Source: Aestuariimicrobium ganziense (GTDB lineage Bacteria; Actinomycetota; Actinomycetes; Propionibacteriales; Propionibacteriaceae). Taken from it: 64,000 nt of DNA. The number at the start of each line of letters is the position of its first letter. The stretch's first letter is position 1. The notes under the pieces are model-generated. The model saw only the letters and a program-made list of their open reading frames with translations, ran no database searches and was not told the DNA's origin. The position numbers and the translations under genes were made by a program. This document shows, piece after piece, positions 29,681 through 38,506 of the stretch. The DNA is taken from positions 124,001-188,000 of the forward strand of contig NZ_JACYIZ010000001.1 in the NCBI RefSeq assembly GCF_015352975.1. Reading direction: 5' to 3'.

Positions 29681-29900
29681 GTGCCGGCCACCGGCCAGGA
29701 GTGGACGAACGTTGACGAGTTGGTCGCCCGAGGCCACCATCTGGTCATCACCCACCCCGAACCCGGTCTTGTCAGCCTGACCACTGAGCCAGCCGTCGGC
29801 ATCGGTTGTGGTGATCCTGGAAAGGGCCAAGCAGGTCGTCCGCGCCTCGGCCGAGCGTCACGCGGCATGGGTGCGGGGTGACCACGACCACCTCACCTGA
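29681..29900 (+). pseudogene. Possible decayed small gene between MOSC and rarA
   Basis: This 285-nt gap (29637-29921) holds no intact gene. Two protein-like stretches lie in different frames. From about 29681 one reads TNVDELVARGHHLVITHPE and onward to about 29800; then, in another frame to a TGA at 29898-29900, VVVILERAKQVVRASAERH and AAWVRGDHDHL. Codon third positions look G/C-biased in both. Joined by a frameshift they would make a protein of about 70 residues. I do not recognise the family. Confidence 0.25.
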
Positions 29901-29906
29901 GCCCCG

Positions 29907-29912
29907 TAGGCT
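29907..29912 (+). promoter_or_regulatory. -10 box TAGGCT of rarA, probably leaderless
   Basis: TAGGCT is followed by 9 nt and the rarA ATG, the longest spacing in the leaderless set of this window. Confidence 0.5.
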
Positions 29913-29921
29913 GGGCCGATC

Positions 29922-31334
29922 ATGACAGACCTGTTCGGCAACGAGGACCCGCGGCAGACCCAGGCCGCCGCCTCGGGCGGTGGCGCCCTGACCGGCGGGA
30001 GCCTGGCCAGCGCGGCCCACGACCAACTGCCGCTGGCGGCGCGGCTTCGTCCCCGCAGTGTGGACGAGATCGTCGGCCAACGACACCTTCTCGGCCCCGG
30101 CTCACCGCTGCGACGTCTGGCCGAGGGAGGCCACGCCAGTTCGGTGTTCCTGTGGGGGCCGCCCGGGGTGGGCAAGACCACGATCGCCGCAGTCGTCTCG
30201 CAGGCCACCGGCAGGCGCTTCGTCGAGATCTCGGCGGTCACCGCCGGGGTCAAGGAGGTGCGTGCCGAACTCGATACCGCCAAGCGTGAACTGGCCCGGG
30301 GCACCTCGACCGTGTTGTTCGTCGACGAGGTGCACCGCTTCTCGAAGGCCCAGCAGGACGTGCTGCTGCCCGCGGTCGAGAACCGGCTGGTCACCCTGAT
30401 CGCCGCCACCACCGAGAATCCCTCGTTCTCGGTGATCTCACCGCTGCTGTCACGCTCGCTGCTGCTCACACTGCAGGCGCTGACCGACGACGACCTGCAG
30501 GTGCTGATCGACCGTGCGTTGACTGACGAACGGGGTCTGAGACGTGGCGACGGCACTACTTTCACCCTCACCGACGAGGCCCGCGACATGCTGCTGCGGC
30601 TCAGCGGCGGTGACGCCCGCAGGGTGCTCACCTCGCTGGAGGAGGCGGCACTGGCTGCCGACTCACTGGACGAGTCGACGATCACGCCCGAGATCATCGA
30701 GCAGGCCAATGACCGGGCCGCGCTGCGTTACGACCGCGACGGCGACCAGCACTACGACGTGATCAGCGCCTTCATCAAATCGGTGCGCGGCTCTGACGTG
30801 CAGGCCTCGCTGCACTACCTGGCCCGGATGATCGAGGCCGGTGAGGATCCCCGCTTCATCGCGCGCAGGCTGGTGATCCTGGCCTCGGAGGACATCGGGA
30901 TGGCCGCGCCTTCGGTGCTGCAGACCGCCATCGCCGCTGCCCATGCGGTGGCCTTCATCGGCATGCCCGAGGGGCGGATCAACCTGGCCCACGCAACCAT
31001 CGCCTGCGCCCTGGCGCCGAAGTCGAATGCGGTCTACACCGCCATCGATGCCGCCATCGCCGACGTGCGGGCCGGACGGATCGGGCTCGTCCCACCACCC
31101 CTGCGCGATGCCCACTACGCTGGCGCCAAGGGCCTGGGCCATGGGCAGGGCTACCTGTACGCCCACGACGAGCCCCACGCGGTCGCCGCGCAGCAGTACC
31201 TGCCGGACGAACTGGTCGGTGCCCGCTACTACGAGCCCACCGACCACGGCAACGAGGCCGCCATGCAGGAAAGGGTGAGGCTGCTGGACGAGTTGCTCGG
31301 GCGCCCCGATGCGGGAGGCAGCGGCTCAACCTGA
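29922..31334 (+). CDS. rarA: Replication-associated recombination protein A (RarA/MgsA AAA+ ATPase)
   Basis: Clamp-loader-like ATPase acting at stalled forks. 470 residues with a flexible N-terminus, Walker [10 protein letters not shown] (about 79-87), Walker [12 protein letters not shown] (about 130), sensor 1 [21 protein letters not shown], and the C-terminal tetramerisation domain ([14 protein letters not shown] onward, ending [13 protein letters not shown]). It precedes the DUF948 pair and alaS as in other actinobacteria. Confidence 0.95.
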   Translation: MTDLFGNEDPRQTQAAASGGGALTGGSLASAAHDQLPLAARLRPRSVDEIVGQRHLLGPGSPLRRLAEGGHASSVFLWGPPGVGKTTIAAVVSQATGRRFVEISAVTAGVKEVRAELDTAKRELARGTSTVLFVDEVHRFSKAQQDVLLPAVENRLVTLIAATTENPSFSVISPLLSRSLLLTLQALTDDDLQVLIDRALTDERGLRRGDGTTFTLTDEARDMLLRLSGGDARRVLTSLEEAALAADSLDESTITPEIIEQANDRAALRYDRDGDQHYDVISAFIKSVRGSDVQASLHYLARMIEAGEDPRFIARRLVILASEDIGMAAPSVLQTAIAAAHAVAFIGMPEGRINLAHATIACALAPKSNAVYTAIDAAIADVRAGRIGLVPPPLRDAHYAGAKGLGHGQGYLYAHDEPHAVAAQQYLPDELVGARYYEPTDHGNEAAMQERVRLLDELLGRPDAGGSGST

Positions 31335-31340
31335 GTCCAG

Positions 31341-31346
31341 TAGAGT
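31341..31346 (+). promoter_or_regulatory. -10 box TAGAGT for the DUF948-DUF6167 pair
   Basis: It starts 6 nt after the rarA stop. A leader of about 45 nt with GGGGGAG precedes the ATG at 31400. Confidence 0.4.
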
Positions 31347-31399
31347 GGCGACTGCTCCCGGCAGACCGGCCGGGGACGACCCGACCCGATGGGGGAGAC

Positions 31400-31780
31400 A
31401 TGTCGATCGGTGAGATCGCCGGCCTGATCGCGGCCATCGCCGCCGTGGCGCTGGTGGCCTTCTGCGCCGTGCCGCTGCTGAAGCTCGGGCGGGTGCTCGA
31501 GGAGACCCGGCTGCTGGTGCGCGACGTCGGCCACAACTCGGTGCCGATCCTGCAGGAACTGCGGGGGACCGTCGCCGAGGCCAACAACGAGATCGCCAAG
31601 CTCGCCCTGGTCACCGACGACGTCGCCAAGGCCAGCTCGCACGCCACCGTGGTCACCGAGAACGCCGCGACCATGTCGCAGTTGTTCGCCGCCACCCTGG
31701 GCGGACCGCTGGTGAAGACCGCAGCGTTCACCTACGGGTTGCGCACCGCGGTCAAGGGCCGCAAGAAGGCCGGTCGCTGA
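31400..31780 (+). CDS. DUF948 membrane-anchored protein
   Basis: 126 residues: one N-terminal helix (about 6-27, LIAAIAAVALVAFCAVPLL), then an amphipathic coiled-coil-like helix (RVLEETRLLVRDVGHNSV to NNEIAKLALVTDDV) and a basic end (KGRKKAGR). DUF948 proteins are general-stress-like envelope proteins of unknown function. In streptomycetes and relatives this gene and the next lie directly upstream of alaS. Confidence 0.85.
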   Translation: MSIGEIAGLIAAIAAVALVAFCAVPLLKLGRVLEETRLLVRDVGHNSVPILQELRGTVAEANNEIAKLALVTDDVAKASSHATVVTENAATMSQLFAATLGGPLVKTAAFTYGLRTAVKGRKKAGR

Positions 31781-31781
31781 C

Positions 31782-32030
31782 ATGGGCAAGCTGGTCTGGT
31801 TCACCGTCGGCGTGGGCGTCACCGTCTTCGTCGTGGTCAAGGGCAAGGAGCTCATGCGCAAGGCCACCCCGGCCGGGGTGCAGGAGCAGGTGGCCGCACG
31901 CACCGAGTCGCTGCAGCACCGGGCGAGTGAGTTCCTGAGCACCTTCACCGAGGCGATGAAGAGCCGCGAGGACGAACTGCGCGCCGAACTCAACATGGAC
32001 GAGGAAGCGGTCGTCCAGTCCGCTCGCTGA
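31782..32030 (+). CDS. DUF6167-like small membrane protein
   Basis: 82 residues: one N-terminal helix (LVWFTVGVGVTVFVVV, about 4-19), then KGKELMRKATP and a charged helical tail. It begins 1 nt after the DUF948 stop. Function unknown. Its usual downstream neighbour alaS is separated from it here by two minus-strand genes. Confidence 0.75.
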   Translation: MGKLVWFTVGVGVTVFVVVKGKELMRKATPAGVQEQVAARTESLQHRASEFLSTFTEAMKSREDELRAELNMDEEAVVQSAR

Positions 32031-32053
32031 GCCCGTGACCCCACAGCCACGTT

Positions 32054-32791
32054 TCAGTCAGGGTTAGAGGCACTTCGCTGGACCATCCAGGAGGCCACTC
32101 CTGTGGCCAGGAACACCGGCGTCGTCAGGGCGTTGTTCAGCATGAGCAGGACGAAACCCACCGCCATCCCGACGACCAACACCACCGGGCCCGGCACCCT
32201 GTCCTTGCGGCCCATCAGGTAAGCCCGTCGGGGTTCACTGGCGTGCATGTTCAGTGGCACTGTGCTCTGCCCGGGCAACCCGACCAGTAGCCTGCTCATG
32301 AACCGGTCGTGGTCACGGCGCACGTCATGCCACGTTGTCGTGTCGAGGTCCGGTCCCACTCCCTCGCCGAGCTGGCGCTGCGTTCCCGCGACCCTCGTCT
32401 CCTCCCAGCCGAAACGTTGGTCATTCTCATAGGGGGAGCGCAGCAGTTGCTGGTTGGTGATCTCGTCGGCCGTGATCCCGGCAGAGAAGAATCGATCGCT
32501 CAGGGCCTCCATCAGCAGGATTCCGGCGCGCTCCTGGTTCTGCTGCGGGACGTGGATCCCGAAGCAGACAACCGACGAGGTCGCCGAGACCCGCTCGACG
32601 ACAGCCTGCTGCGCGTAGCTGATCGAGCGTTCCTTGCGGAACACGCGTTCGATGTCTTGTGCCAGCACACGCACCACGACGCCGGCGGCGTGGGTTCGAG
32701 CCACCAGTCCCGAGGCAACCAGCATGTCGTCCGGGCTGAGGTACCAACCGGGTGCCTTGTCGACCACCGCAGGCCACTCGGCCATCTTCAC
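32054..32791 (-). CDS. M16-peptidase-like domain protein with C-terminal membrane hairpin
   Basis: 245 residues, no confident family. Residues about 45-120 (VFRKERSISYAQQAVVERV, then FGIHVPQQNQERAGILLM and GITADEITNQQLL) read like the C-terminal, non-catalytic domain of M16 zinc peptidases, where R-x-x-R/S-I/L-x-Y and a closing GIT-x-x-E-I/L helix are usual. No HxxEH zinc motif is present. A two-helix hairpin ends the protein (about 197-232). Codon use and base composition look less GC-rich than neighbours by eye. TAGCTT lies 6 nt before the GTG start; an ATG two codons on is the alternative. Confidence 0.5.
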   Translation of the reverse strand: MKMAEWPAVVDKAPGWYLSPDDMLVASGLVARTHAAGVVVRVLAQDIERVFRKERSISYAQQAVVERVSATSSVVCFGIHVPQQNQERAGILLMEALSDRFFSAGITADEITNQQLLRSPYENDQRFGWEETRVAGTQRQLGEGVGPDLDTTTWHDVRRDHDRFMSRLLVGLPGQSTVPLNMHASEPRRAYLMGRKDRVPGPVVLVVGMAVGFVLLMLNNALTTPVFLATGVASWMVQRSASNPD

Positions 32792-32797
32792 GAAAAG

Positions 32798-32803
32798 AAG
32801 CTA
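32798..32803 (-). promoter_or_regulatory. -10 box TAGCTT, leaderless promoter of the M16-like gene
   Basis: Reading leftward, TAGCTT, 6 nt, GTG at 32791. It lies in the 49-nt gap after the metallophosphoesterase fusion gene, so the two minus-strand genes may be expressed separately. Confidence 0.45.
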
Positions 32804-32840
32804 CAGCGCCGTCCCGTCAGGGTGACGGGCAACCCGGCGA

Positions 32841-34169
32841 TCAGCGCGGCAGCCGGTCGGCCAACCCCACCAGGTCATCCACGACCTCGGCGTCGCCGTG
32901 GTGCCCCTCGTCCTCGGTGCGAGCCCCGAACCCGGTGCGCACCAGCACCACTCGGGCGCCGGCGGCTCGTCCGGCCTCCAGGTCACCGGCGCGGTCACCC
33001 ACCATCACCGCGCGGGTCAGGTCGAGGTTGAGCTCCCGTGCCGCCTGGCGCAGCATCGCAGGGCTCGGCTTGCGGGTGTCGGCAGTCGCGAACTGCGGTG
33101 CCACCGCCCTCGGACCGGCCTCGAAGCTGGAGTAGACCGCGTCCACCTCGGTACCCTGCTCGGCCAGCAACTCCGACATCCGGTCGTGCACCTCGTCGAC
33201 CACGGCGGCCGTCACGTGCCCGGCGCCCACGCAGGCCTGGTTGGTCACCACGACCACCCGGTACCCAGCCTGGCGCAGTCGGCCGATGCCCTCGGCGGCA
33301 CCGGGCAGCAGTTCCATCGCCTCGGGTCCGGTGTCGTAGGCCGGCAGGGTGTTGATGCAGCCGTCCCGGTCGAGGAAGACCACCGGTGCCGCCTCGACCT
33401 CGGGCTCCAGCGCCACCTGCTCCCAGTTGGGCGCCTCGTCCGGACGAGTCGGGTCGAGGTCGAACAGCCGGTAGCGGTGCGGCGCCTCGCACAGCGCCGG
33501 CGTCACGCTGAAGGTGGTGGTGCCGAGACGGTCCGGCTCACACCCCGGGTGGTAGTGCCCCGACAACGCCAGCGGCACCCGACCTGAGGCCACCAGCCGG
33601 TCACGCAGCCACTCCGCCTCGAGGTAGGTGTGCGGGTAGCTCTCGTCGATCCTCGGCGTGATCAGGTAGTGCTGCAGGTGCACCTGGGGGGTCTCGTCCT
33701 CACCCATCAGCACCGCGTCGAACAGCACCCGGTCGTCCAGGATCCGCTGCGGCCGGTGGGCCTGCCACTCCTGGTCCCAGAACGCCACGAAACGCACCCC
33801 ATCGATCTCGACGGCGCGCTCGCGGTCACCGAACACCTCACGCATCACCCGCTGCGAGTCGTGGTTGCCCGGCAGCGCCAACCACGGCAGCCCGCAGTCC
33901 TCCAACAGCCCGAGCACCAGCTCGTAATCACGGCGGGCCTGCTCCCAGCGGGGAGCATCGAGCGCGGCGTCACGCTCACGCGCGAACAGGTGGTCGGGCA
34001 CGTCGACCAGGTCACCGGTGACCACCACCACGTCGGCGCCACGGGAGCGGGCGTCGCCCAACGCCCGGGCGAACAGCTCTGGCATCCGGCGACTGCGCCT
34101 GATCTGGATCGTCGCCGAGCCCGGCAGGTGGTGTCGCAGGTGCAGGTCGGTGAGGTGAGCGATGCGCAC
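32841..34169 (-). CDS. Fusion of calcineurin-like phosphoesterase and GmhB-type HAD phosphatase
   Basis: 442 residues. N-terminal metallophosphoesterase: TDLHL (D-x-H), GDLVD, GNHD, and GHYH, the full di-metal set (about 1-255). C-terminal domain from about 262: HAD phosphatase of the D-glycero-D-manno-heptose bisphosphatase (GmhB)/histidinol-phosphatase family, with FLDRDGCIN, VVTNQACVG, RKPSPAML and MVGDRAGDLEAG. The Cys/His zinc loop that GmhB carries before RKP is replaced by FATADT and has no cysteine. Both active sites look intact, so the protein may remove two phosphates or pair a diesterase with a monoesterase. GTG start 6 nt after TAGGCT. Confidence 0.85.
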   Translation of the reverse strand: MRIAHLTDLHLRHHLPGSATIQIRRSRRMPELFARALGDARSRGADVVVVTGDLVDVPDHLFARERDAALDAPRWEQARRDYELVLGLLEDCGLPWLALPGNHDSQRVMREVFGDRERAVEIDGVRFVAFWDQEWQAHRPQRILDDRVLFDAVLMGEDETPQVHLQHYLITPRIDESYPHTYLEAEWLRDRLVASGRVPLALSGHYHPGCEPDRLGTTTFSVTPALCEAPHRYRLFDLDPTRPDEAPNWEQVALEPEVEAAPVVFLDRDGCINTLPAYDTGPEAMELLPGAAEGIGRLRQAGYRVVVVTNQACVGAGHVTAAVVDEVHDRMSELLAEQGTEVDAVYSSFEAGPRAVAPQFATADTRKPSPAMLRQAARELNLDLTRAVMVGDRAGDLEAGRAAGARVVLVRTGFGARTEDEGHHGDAEVVDDLVGLADRLPR

Positions 34170-34174
34170 GCCCC

Positions 34175-34194
34175 AAGCCTAGGCGGCTAGGCTT
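34175..34194. promoter_or_regulatory. Palindromic divergent promoter: mirror-image TAGGCT -10 boxes
   Basis: AAGCCTAG-GCGG-CTAGGCTT is a perfect 8-bp inverted repeat. It holds TAGGCT reading left (34181 to 34176; 6 nt before the GTG at 34169) and TAGGCT reading right (34188-34193; about 45 nt before the alaS ATG). The two -10 boxes are only 6 bp apart, so two polymerases could not occupy them together. Confidence 0.55.
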
Positions 34195-34238
34195 GCACCG
34201 CGCTGCGCGCCCGCGCGGCACGAGTGAGGGAACAACGC

Positions 34239-36914
34239 ATGAGAACCGCTGAGATCGGCCGCCGCTACGAGGACTTCTTCGCTGCCCGCGACCACGCCGT
34301 GGTGCCCAGCACGTCCCTCGTGCACAACGATCCGAACCTGCTGTTCGTGGTCGCCGGCATGGTGCCGATGGTGCCCTACTTCGTCGGTGAGATCCCCGCC
34401 CCGTGGAAGCGTGCGGTCAGCATCCAGAAGTGCATCCGCACCCTCGACATCGAGGAGGTCGGCAAGACCGCCCGCCACGGCACCTTCTTCCAGATGCTCG
34501 GCAACTTCAGCTTCGGCGACTACTTCAAGGCCGAGGTCATCCCGTGGACCTGGGAGTTCCTCACCGGGCGCGTCGAGGACGGCAACCTGGGCTTCGACGG
34601 CGACCGGCTCTCACCCAGCGTGCTCGGCCCCGGTTTCCACCCGGCCTACCCCGACGGTGATGTCGAGGCGATCGACATCTGGCGCTCGATCGGCATGCCG
34701 GACGAGCGCATCTGGCGACGCAACCTCAGCGAGAACTACTGGCACATGGGTGTTCCCGGACCCGGCGGCCCGGACTCGGAGATCTTCTTCGACCGCGGTC
34801 CTGACTACGGACCGGTCGGTGGTCCCGACGTCAGCGAGGACCGCTACATGGAGATCTGGAACAACGTGTTCCAGCAGGAGGAGCTCTCGGTGGTTCGCGG
34901 AAAGGACGACTTCGACGTCGCCCGTGCCCTGCCCAGCAAGAACATCGACACCGGCGCCGGCCTCGAGCGGATCGCCACCCTGTTGCAGGGCAAGCAGAAC
35001 CTCTACGAGATCGACCAGGTGTCGCCGGTCATCGACCGCGCCGCCGAACTGACCGGACGTCGCTACGGCGCCAACAACGATGACGACGTGCGGCTGCGGG
35101 TGATCGCCGACCACGTGCGCTCGGGCCTGATGCTGATGTCGGACGGCGTGCGCCCCGGCAACGAGGCCCGCGGCTACGTACTGCGCCGCCTGCTGCGCCG
35201 TTCGGTGCGCTCGATGCGCCTGCTCGGCCACGACCGGCCGAGCCTGGTCGACCTGCTCGACACCTCACGCCAGGTGATGCGCGACACCTATCCCGAACTG
35301 GACGAGACCTGGGACCGGGTCGCCGAGGCGGCCGAGGCCGAGGAGGGAAGCTTCGCCCGCACCCTGGCCTCGGGCACCCAGCTGTTCGAGGCGGCCGCGA
35401 GCCAGGTGCGCTCGTCGAACTCGACCGTGCTCACCGGTGACAAGGCCTTCCAGCTGCACGACACCTACGGCTTCCCCCTCGACCTGACGCTCGAGATGGC
35501 CGCCGAACAGGGCCTCAGCGTCGACCGTGAGAAGTTCACGGAGTTGATGGCCGAGCAGCGCAACCGGGCCAAGGCCGATGCCCGCGCCAAGAAGGGCGGC
35601 GGGGTCTCCACCGAGGTGTACCGCGGCCTGCGCGATGCCGGCGAGACCCCCTTCCTGGGCTACGACGAACTGGTCGTGCCCACTCGGGTGCGCGGCATCA
35701 TCGCCGACGGCCAACTGGTCCAGGCCGCGCCGGCCGGGTCGGTGGTCGAGGTCGTGCTGGACGAGACCCCGTTCTACGCCGAGTCCGGCGGCCAGGACGC
35801 CGACACCGGCGTGCTGCGCGCCGCAGGCTTCGACCTCGAGGTGCTCGATGTTCAGCGACCCGTCCAGGGGCTGGTCGTCCACAAGGTCGCCGTCAGTGGT
35901 GACCTGGCCACCGGCGACCCGGTCGAGGCCGCGGTCGACGCCGCACACCGGCTCGGGTCGTGCCAGGCGCACACCGCCACCCACATCATCCACGCCGCGC
36001 TGCGCGAGTTCCTCGGCCAGGGCGCGACCCAGGCCGGCTCGTACAACAAGCCGGGGTACCTGCGCTTCGACTTCTCGTCCCAGCAGGGACTGTCGGCCGC
36101 GCTCAAGCAGGAGATCGAGGCCCGCTCGAACGAGGCCATCCGCGACAACTTCTCGGTCACCGACACCCAGATGCCGCTCGATCAGGCCAAGGCCATGGGG
36201 GCGATGGCGATGTTCGGTGAGAAGTACCCGCCGATCGTGCGCATGGTCGAACTCAACGGCGCCTGGTCGCGCGAGCTGTGCGGCGGCACCCACGTCGACA
36301 CCACCGGCCAGATCGGGCTGCTGTCGCTGCTGGGGGAGTCGTCGATCGGTTCGGGCACCCGACGTGTCGAGGCCTTGGTCTCGACCGACGCCTTCAACCA
36401 ACTCGCTGCCGAGCGGGCGCTGGTCAGCTCGCTGAGCGACATCCTGCGCGTTCAGCCCGACCAGCTCACCGACCGGGTCGAGAAGCTGGTCAGCCAACTC
36501 AAGGACGCTGAGAAGCAGATCGCCGACCTGAAGTCGGCTCAGCTGGCCGCCGGTGTCGACGCGATCCTCGCCAAGGCCGGCCAGGTGGGGCCCTTCGTCG
36601 TGGTCGCCGAGCACCTGCCCTCGGCCTCGGGCAACGACCTGCGCGGTGTCGCCACCGACCTGCGCGCCCGCTTGGGCGACCAGCCGGGCGTGGTCGCCCT
36701 GGCCGGCGGCACCGCTGACAAGCCGGCGTTGGTGGTGGCCACCACCGCTGCCGCCCGCGAACTCGGCGCCAAGGCCGGGGCCCTGATCGGCGTCGGCGCC
36801 CAGGTTTTGGGCGGACGAGGGGGCGGCAAGGACGACCTCGCCCAGGGTGGCGGCACCGACGGTGCGGCCGTGTCCCAGGCGCTGGAGGCGATCAGGAGTG
36901 AGCTTGCCCGCTGA
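34239..36914 (+). CDS. alaS: Alanyl-tRNA synthetase
   Basis: 891 residues: class II catalytic domain (RRYEDFFAARDH onward; KCIRTLDIEEVGKTARHGTFF), tRNA-recognition helices, editing domain with the zinc ligands HTATH (about 577-581) and CGGTH (about 680-684), and the C-terminal oligomerisation domain ending in the Gly-rich GGRGGGKDDLAQGGG motif. The ATG at 34239 follows GAGGGAAC; a GTG at 34224 is in frame but lacks a ribosome-binding site. It overlaps ruvX by 17 nt. Confidence 0.98.
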   Translation: MRTAEIGRRYEDFFAARDHAVVPSTSLVHNDPNLLFVVAGMVPMVPYFVGEIPAPWKRAVSIQKCIRTLDIEEVGKTARHGTFFQMLGNFSFGDYFKAEVIPWTWEFLTGRVEDGNLGFDGDRLSPSVLGPGFHPAYPDGDVEAIDIWRSIGMPDERIWRRNLSENYWHMGVPGPGGPDSEIFFDRGPDYGPVGGPDVSEDRYMEIWNNVFQQEELSVVRGKDDFDVARALPSKNIDTGAGLERIATLLQGKQNLYEIDQVSPVIDRAAELTGRRYGANNDDDVRLRVIADHVRSGLMLMSDGVRPGNEARGYVLRRLLRRSVRSMRLLGHDRPSLVDLLDTSRQVMRDTYPELDETWDRVAEAAEAEEGSFARTLASGTQLFEAAASQVRSSNSTVLTGDKAFQLHDTYGFPLDLTLEMAAEQGLSVDREKFTELMAEQRNRAKADARAKKGGGVSTEVYRGLRDAGETPFLGYDELVVPTRVRGIIADGQLVQAAPAGSVVEVVLDETPFYAESGGQDADTGVLRAAGFDLEVLDVQRPVQGLVVHKVAVSGDLATGDPVEAAVDAAHRLGSCQAHTATHIIHAALREFLGQGATQAGSYNKPGYLRFDFSSQQGLSAALKQEIEARSNEAIRDNFSVTDTQMPLDQAKAMGAMAMFGEKYPPIVRMVELNGAWSRELCGGTHVDTTGQIGLLSLLGESSIGSGTRRVEALVSTDAFNQLAAERALVSSLSDILRVQPDQLTDRVEKLVSQLKDAEKQIADLKSAQLAAGVDAILAKAGQVGPFVVVAEHLPSASGNDLRGVATDLRARLGDQPGVVALAGGTADKPALVVATTAAARELGAKAGALIGVGAQVLGGRGGGKDDLAQGGGTDGAAVSQALEAIRSELAR

Positions 36915-37347
36915 TGAGCTCAGCGATGGCCGTGGTGTGCGGCTGGCCCTCGACTGGGGCCAGGCGCGCATCGGGGTTGCCGCGTGTGACCCCGACGGTT
37001 TGCTCGCCCACCCGGTCGAGACCATCCCCGCCAACCAGCACGCCCTCGACCGGGTGCGCGCCCTGGCCGACGAGTACGAGCCGGTCGAGGTGGTGCTCGG
37101 TTGGCCCCGCAACCTCCGGGGTGTCGAGGGTCCCGCGGTGGAGCGGATGCGACTCGTCCTGGCTGATCTCGAGCGGGTTCTCGACCCGATCCCCGTGGTG
37201 CTGGTCGACGAGCGGATGAGCACTGCCGATGCGGCACGTAGACTGGCAGCCGCCGGGCGCAACTCCCGGCAACGCCGTGGGGTCATCGACCAGGCCGCCG
37301 CGGTGGGCATCTTGGAGCAGGCTCTGGAGTCCCGACGCCACCGCTGA
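36898..37347 (+). CDS. ruvX: RuvX/YqgF-type Holliday junction resolvase-like protein
   Basis: 149 residues from a GTG inside the end of alaS (17-nt overlap), with GGAGG 9 nt upstream. RNase H fold with ALDWGQARIGVAACD, VVLGWPRNLRG and LVDERMST; the acidic residues at the first and third motifs are those of YqgF nucleases. Family members process pre-16S rRNA (YqgF) or resemble resolvases. alaS-ruvX-mltG-aroE is the standard actinobacterial order. Confidence 0.92.
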   Translation: MSLPADELSDGRGVRLALDWGQARIGVAACDPDGLLAHPVETIPANQHALDRVRALADEYEPVEVVLGWPRNLRGVEGPAVERMRLVLADLERVLDPIPVVLVDERMSTADAARRLAAAGRNSRQRRGVIDQAAAVGILEQALESRRHR

Positions 37348-37387
37348 GGTGGAGCCGGGGGACAGGGCCCATGGAAGGTGGAAACAG

Positions 37388-38506
37388 GTGAGCGGACCCT
37401 TCGTCGACAACCAGGGACGCGGCTGGAAGTGGTGGAGCTACCACCTCAAGAGCGCGTTCGCGGTGCTGCTGAGCATCGCCATCCTGGTGACTGCCGTCGT
37501 CCTCGTGCAGCGGGGGGCCAGTCAGGCCTGGACCGCGGTGCGGACCACCGAGGACTACCTGGGTGAGGGCAAGGACCCGGTCGAGATCACCATCCCTGCC
37601 GGTTCGACGATGACCGACATCGGCTACATCCTGCTCGACTCCGACGTGATCAAGTCTGTCAAGGCCTACAAGAAGGCGGTCGCCGAACTCGACGCCGGCA
37701 AGACCATCCAGGCCGGGCGCTACGCGCTCAAGACCCAGATGTCGGCGGCCGCAGCCGTCGAGGTGCTCACCGATCCGCGGAACCGGATCGTGCGCCGGGT
37801 GACCATCCCCGAGGGTTACCGCCTCAGTCGCCAGTTCGACATCATCGTCAAGGGCACTTCGATCACCAAGAAGGACCTCGACGCGCTGGTCGCCAAACCC
37901 AACCCGGTCGGACTGCCCGGTTACGCCAAGAGCAACATGGAGGGCTTCCTGTTCCCCGACACCTACGAGGTCGAGGACACCACGACCGCCGCCCAACTGC
38001 TGAAGACCATGGTCACCCGCTACAAGACGGTCACCAAGGAGATCAACTTCGACGGGCGGGCCAAGGCGACCGGCATCTCGTCCAGGGACGCCCTGATCAT
38101 CGCCTCGATCCTTGAGCGCGAAGGCGGCACCGACGAGGACGTCAAGATGATGTCGGGCGTCATCCGCAACCGCCTCAAGGCGGGCATGCCGCTGCAGATG
38201 GACTCGACGGTGCACTACTTCACCAACACCGACTCCGACGGCAAGGTGACCACCACCAACGCCCAGCGCGAGACCAAGAACCCCTACAACACCTACCTGA
38301 ACAAGGGCCTGCCGCCCGGCCCGATCTCGGCACCGGGCAAGGTCGCGCTCGAGGCCGCGGTCAACCCGCCGAACCACGAGTTCCTGTTCTTCGTGACGGT
38401 CAACCTCGACACCGGCGAGACCCTGTACGCCAAGACCTACGAGGAGCACCAGGTCAACGTCAAGAAGTTCCAGCAGTGGTGCCAGGAGAACACCGGCCGG
38501 TGCTGA
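37388..38506 (+). CDS. mltG: Endolytic murein transglycosylase MltG
   Basis: Inner-membrane lytic transglycosylase that releases nascent glycan strands. 372 residues from the GTG at 37388 (GGAAGG 9 nt upstream). One N-terminal helix (about 21-40), a LysM-like subdomain and the YceG catalytic domain with the active-site Glu in IIASILEREGG (about 240), ADNPYNTY-type region (KNPYNTYLNKGLPPGPI) and a C-terminal FFVTV strand. It lacks the long disordered N-terminus common in streptomycetes. Confidence 0.95.
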   Translation: MSGPFVDNQGRGWKWWSYHLKSAFAVLLSIAILVTAVVLVQRGASQAWTAVRTTEDYLGEGKDPVEITIPAGSTMTDIGYILLDSDVIKSVKAYKKAVAELDAGKTIQAGRYALKTQMSAAAAVEVLTDPRNRIVRRVTIPEGYRLSRQFDIIVKGTSITKKDLDALVAKPNPVGLPGYAKSNMEGFLFPDTYEVEDTTTAAQLLKTMVTRYKTVTKEINFDGRAKATGISSRDALIIASILEREGGTDEDVKMMSGVIRNRLKAGMPLQMDSTVHYFTNTDSDGKVTTTNAQRETKNPYNTYLNKGLPPGPISAPGKVALEAAVNPPNHEFLFFVTVNLDTGETLYAKTYEEHQVNVKKFQQWCQENTGRC

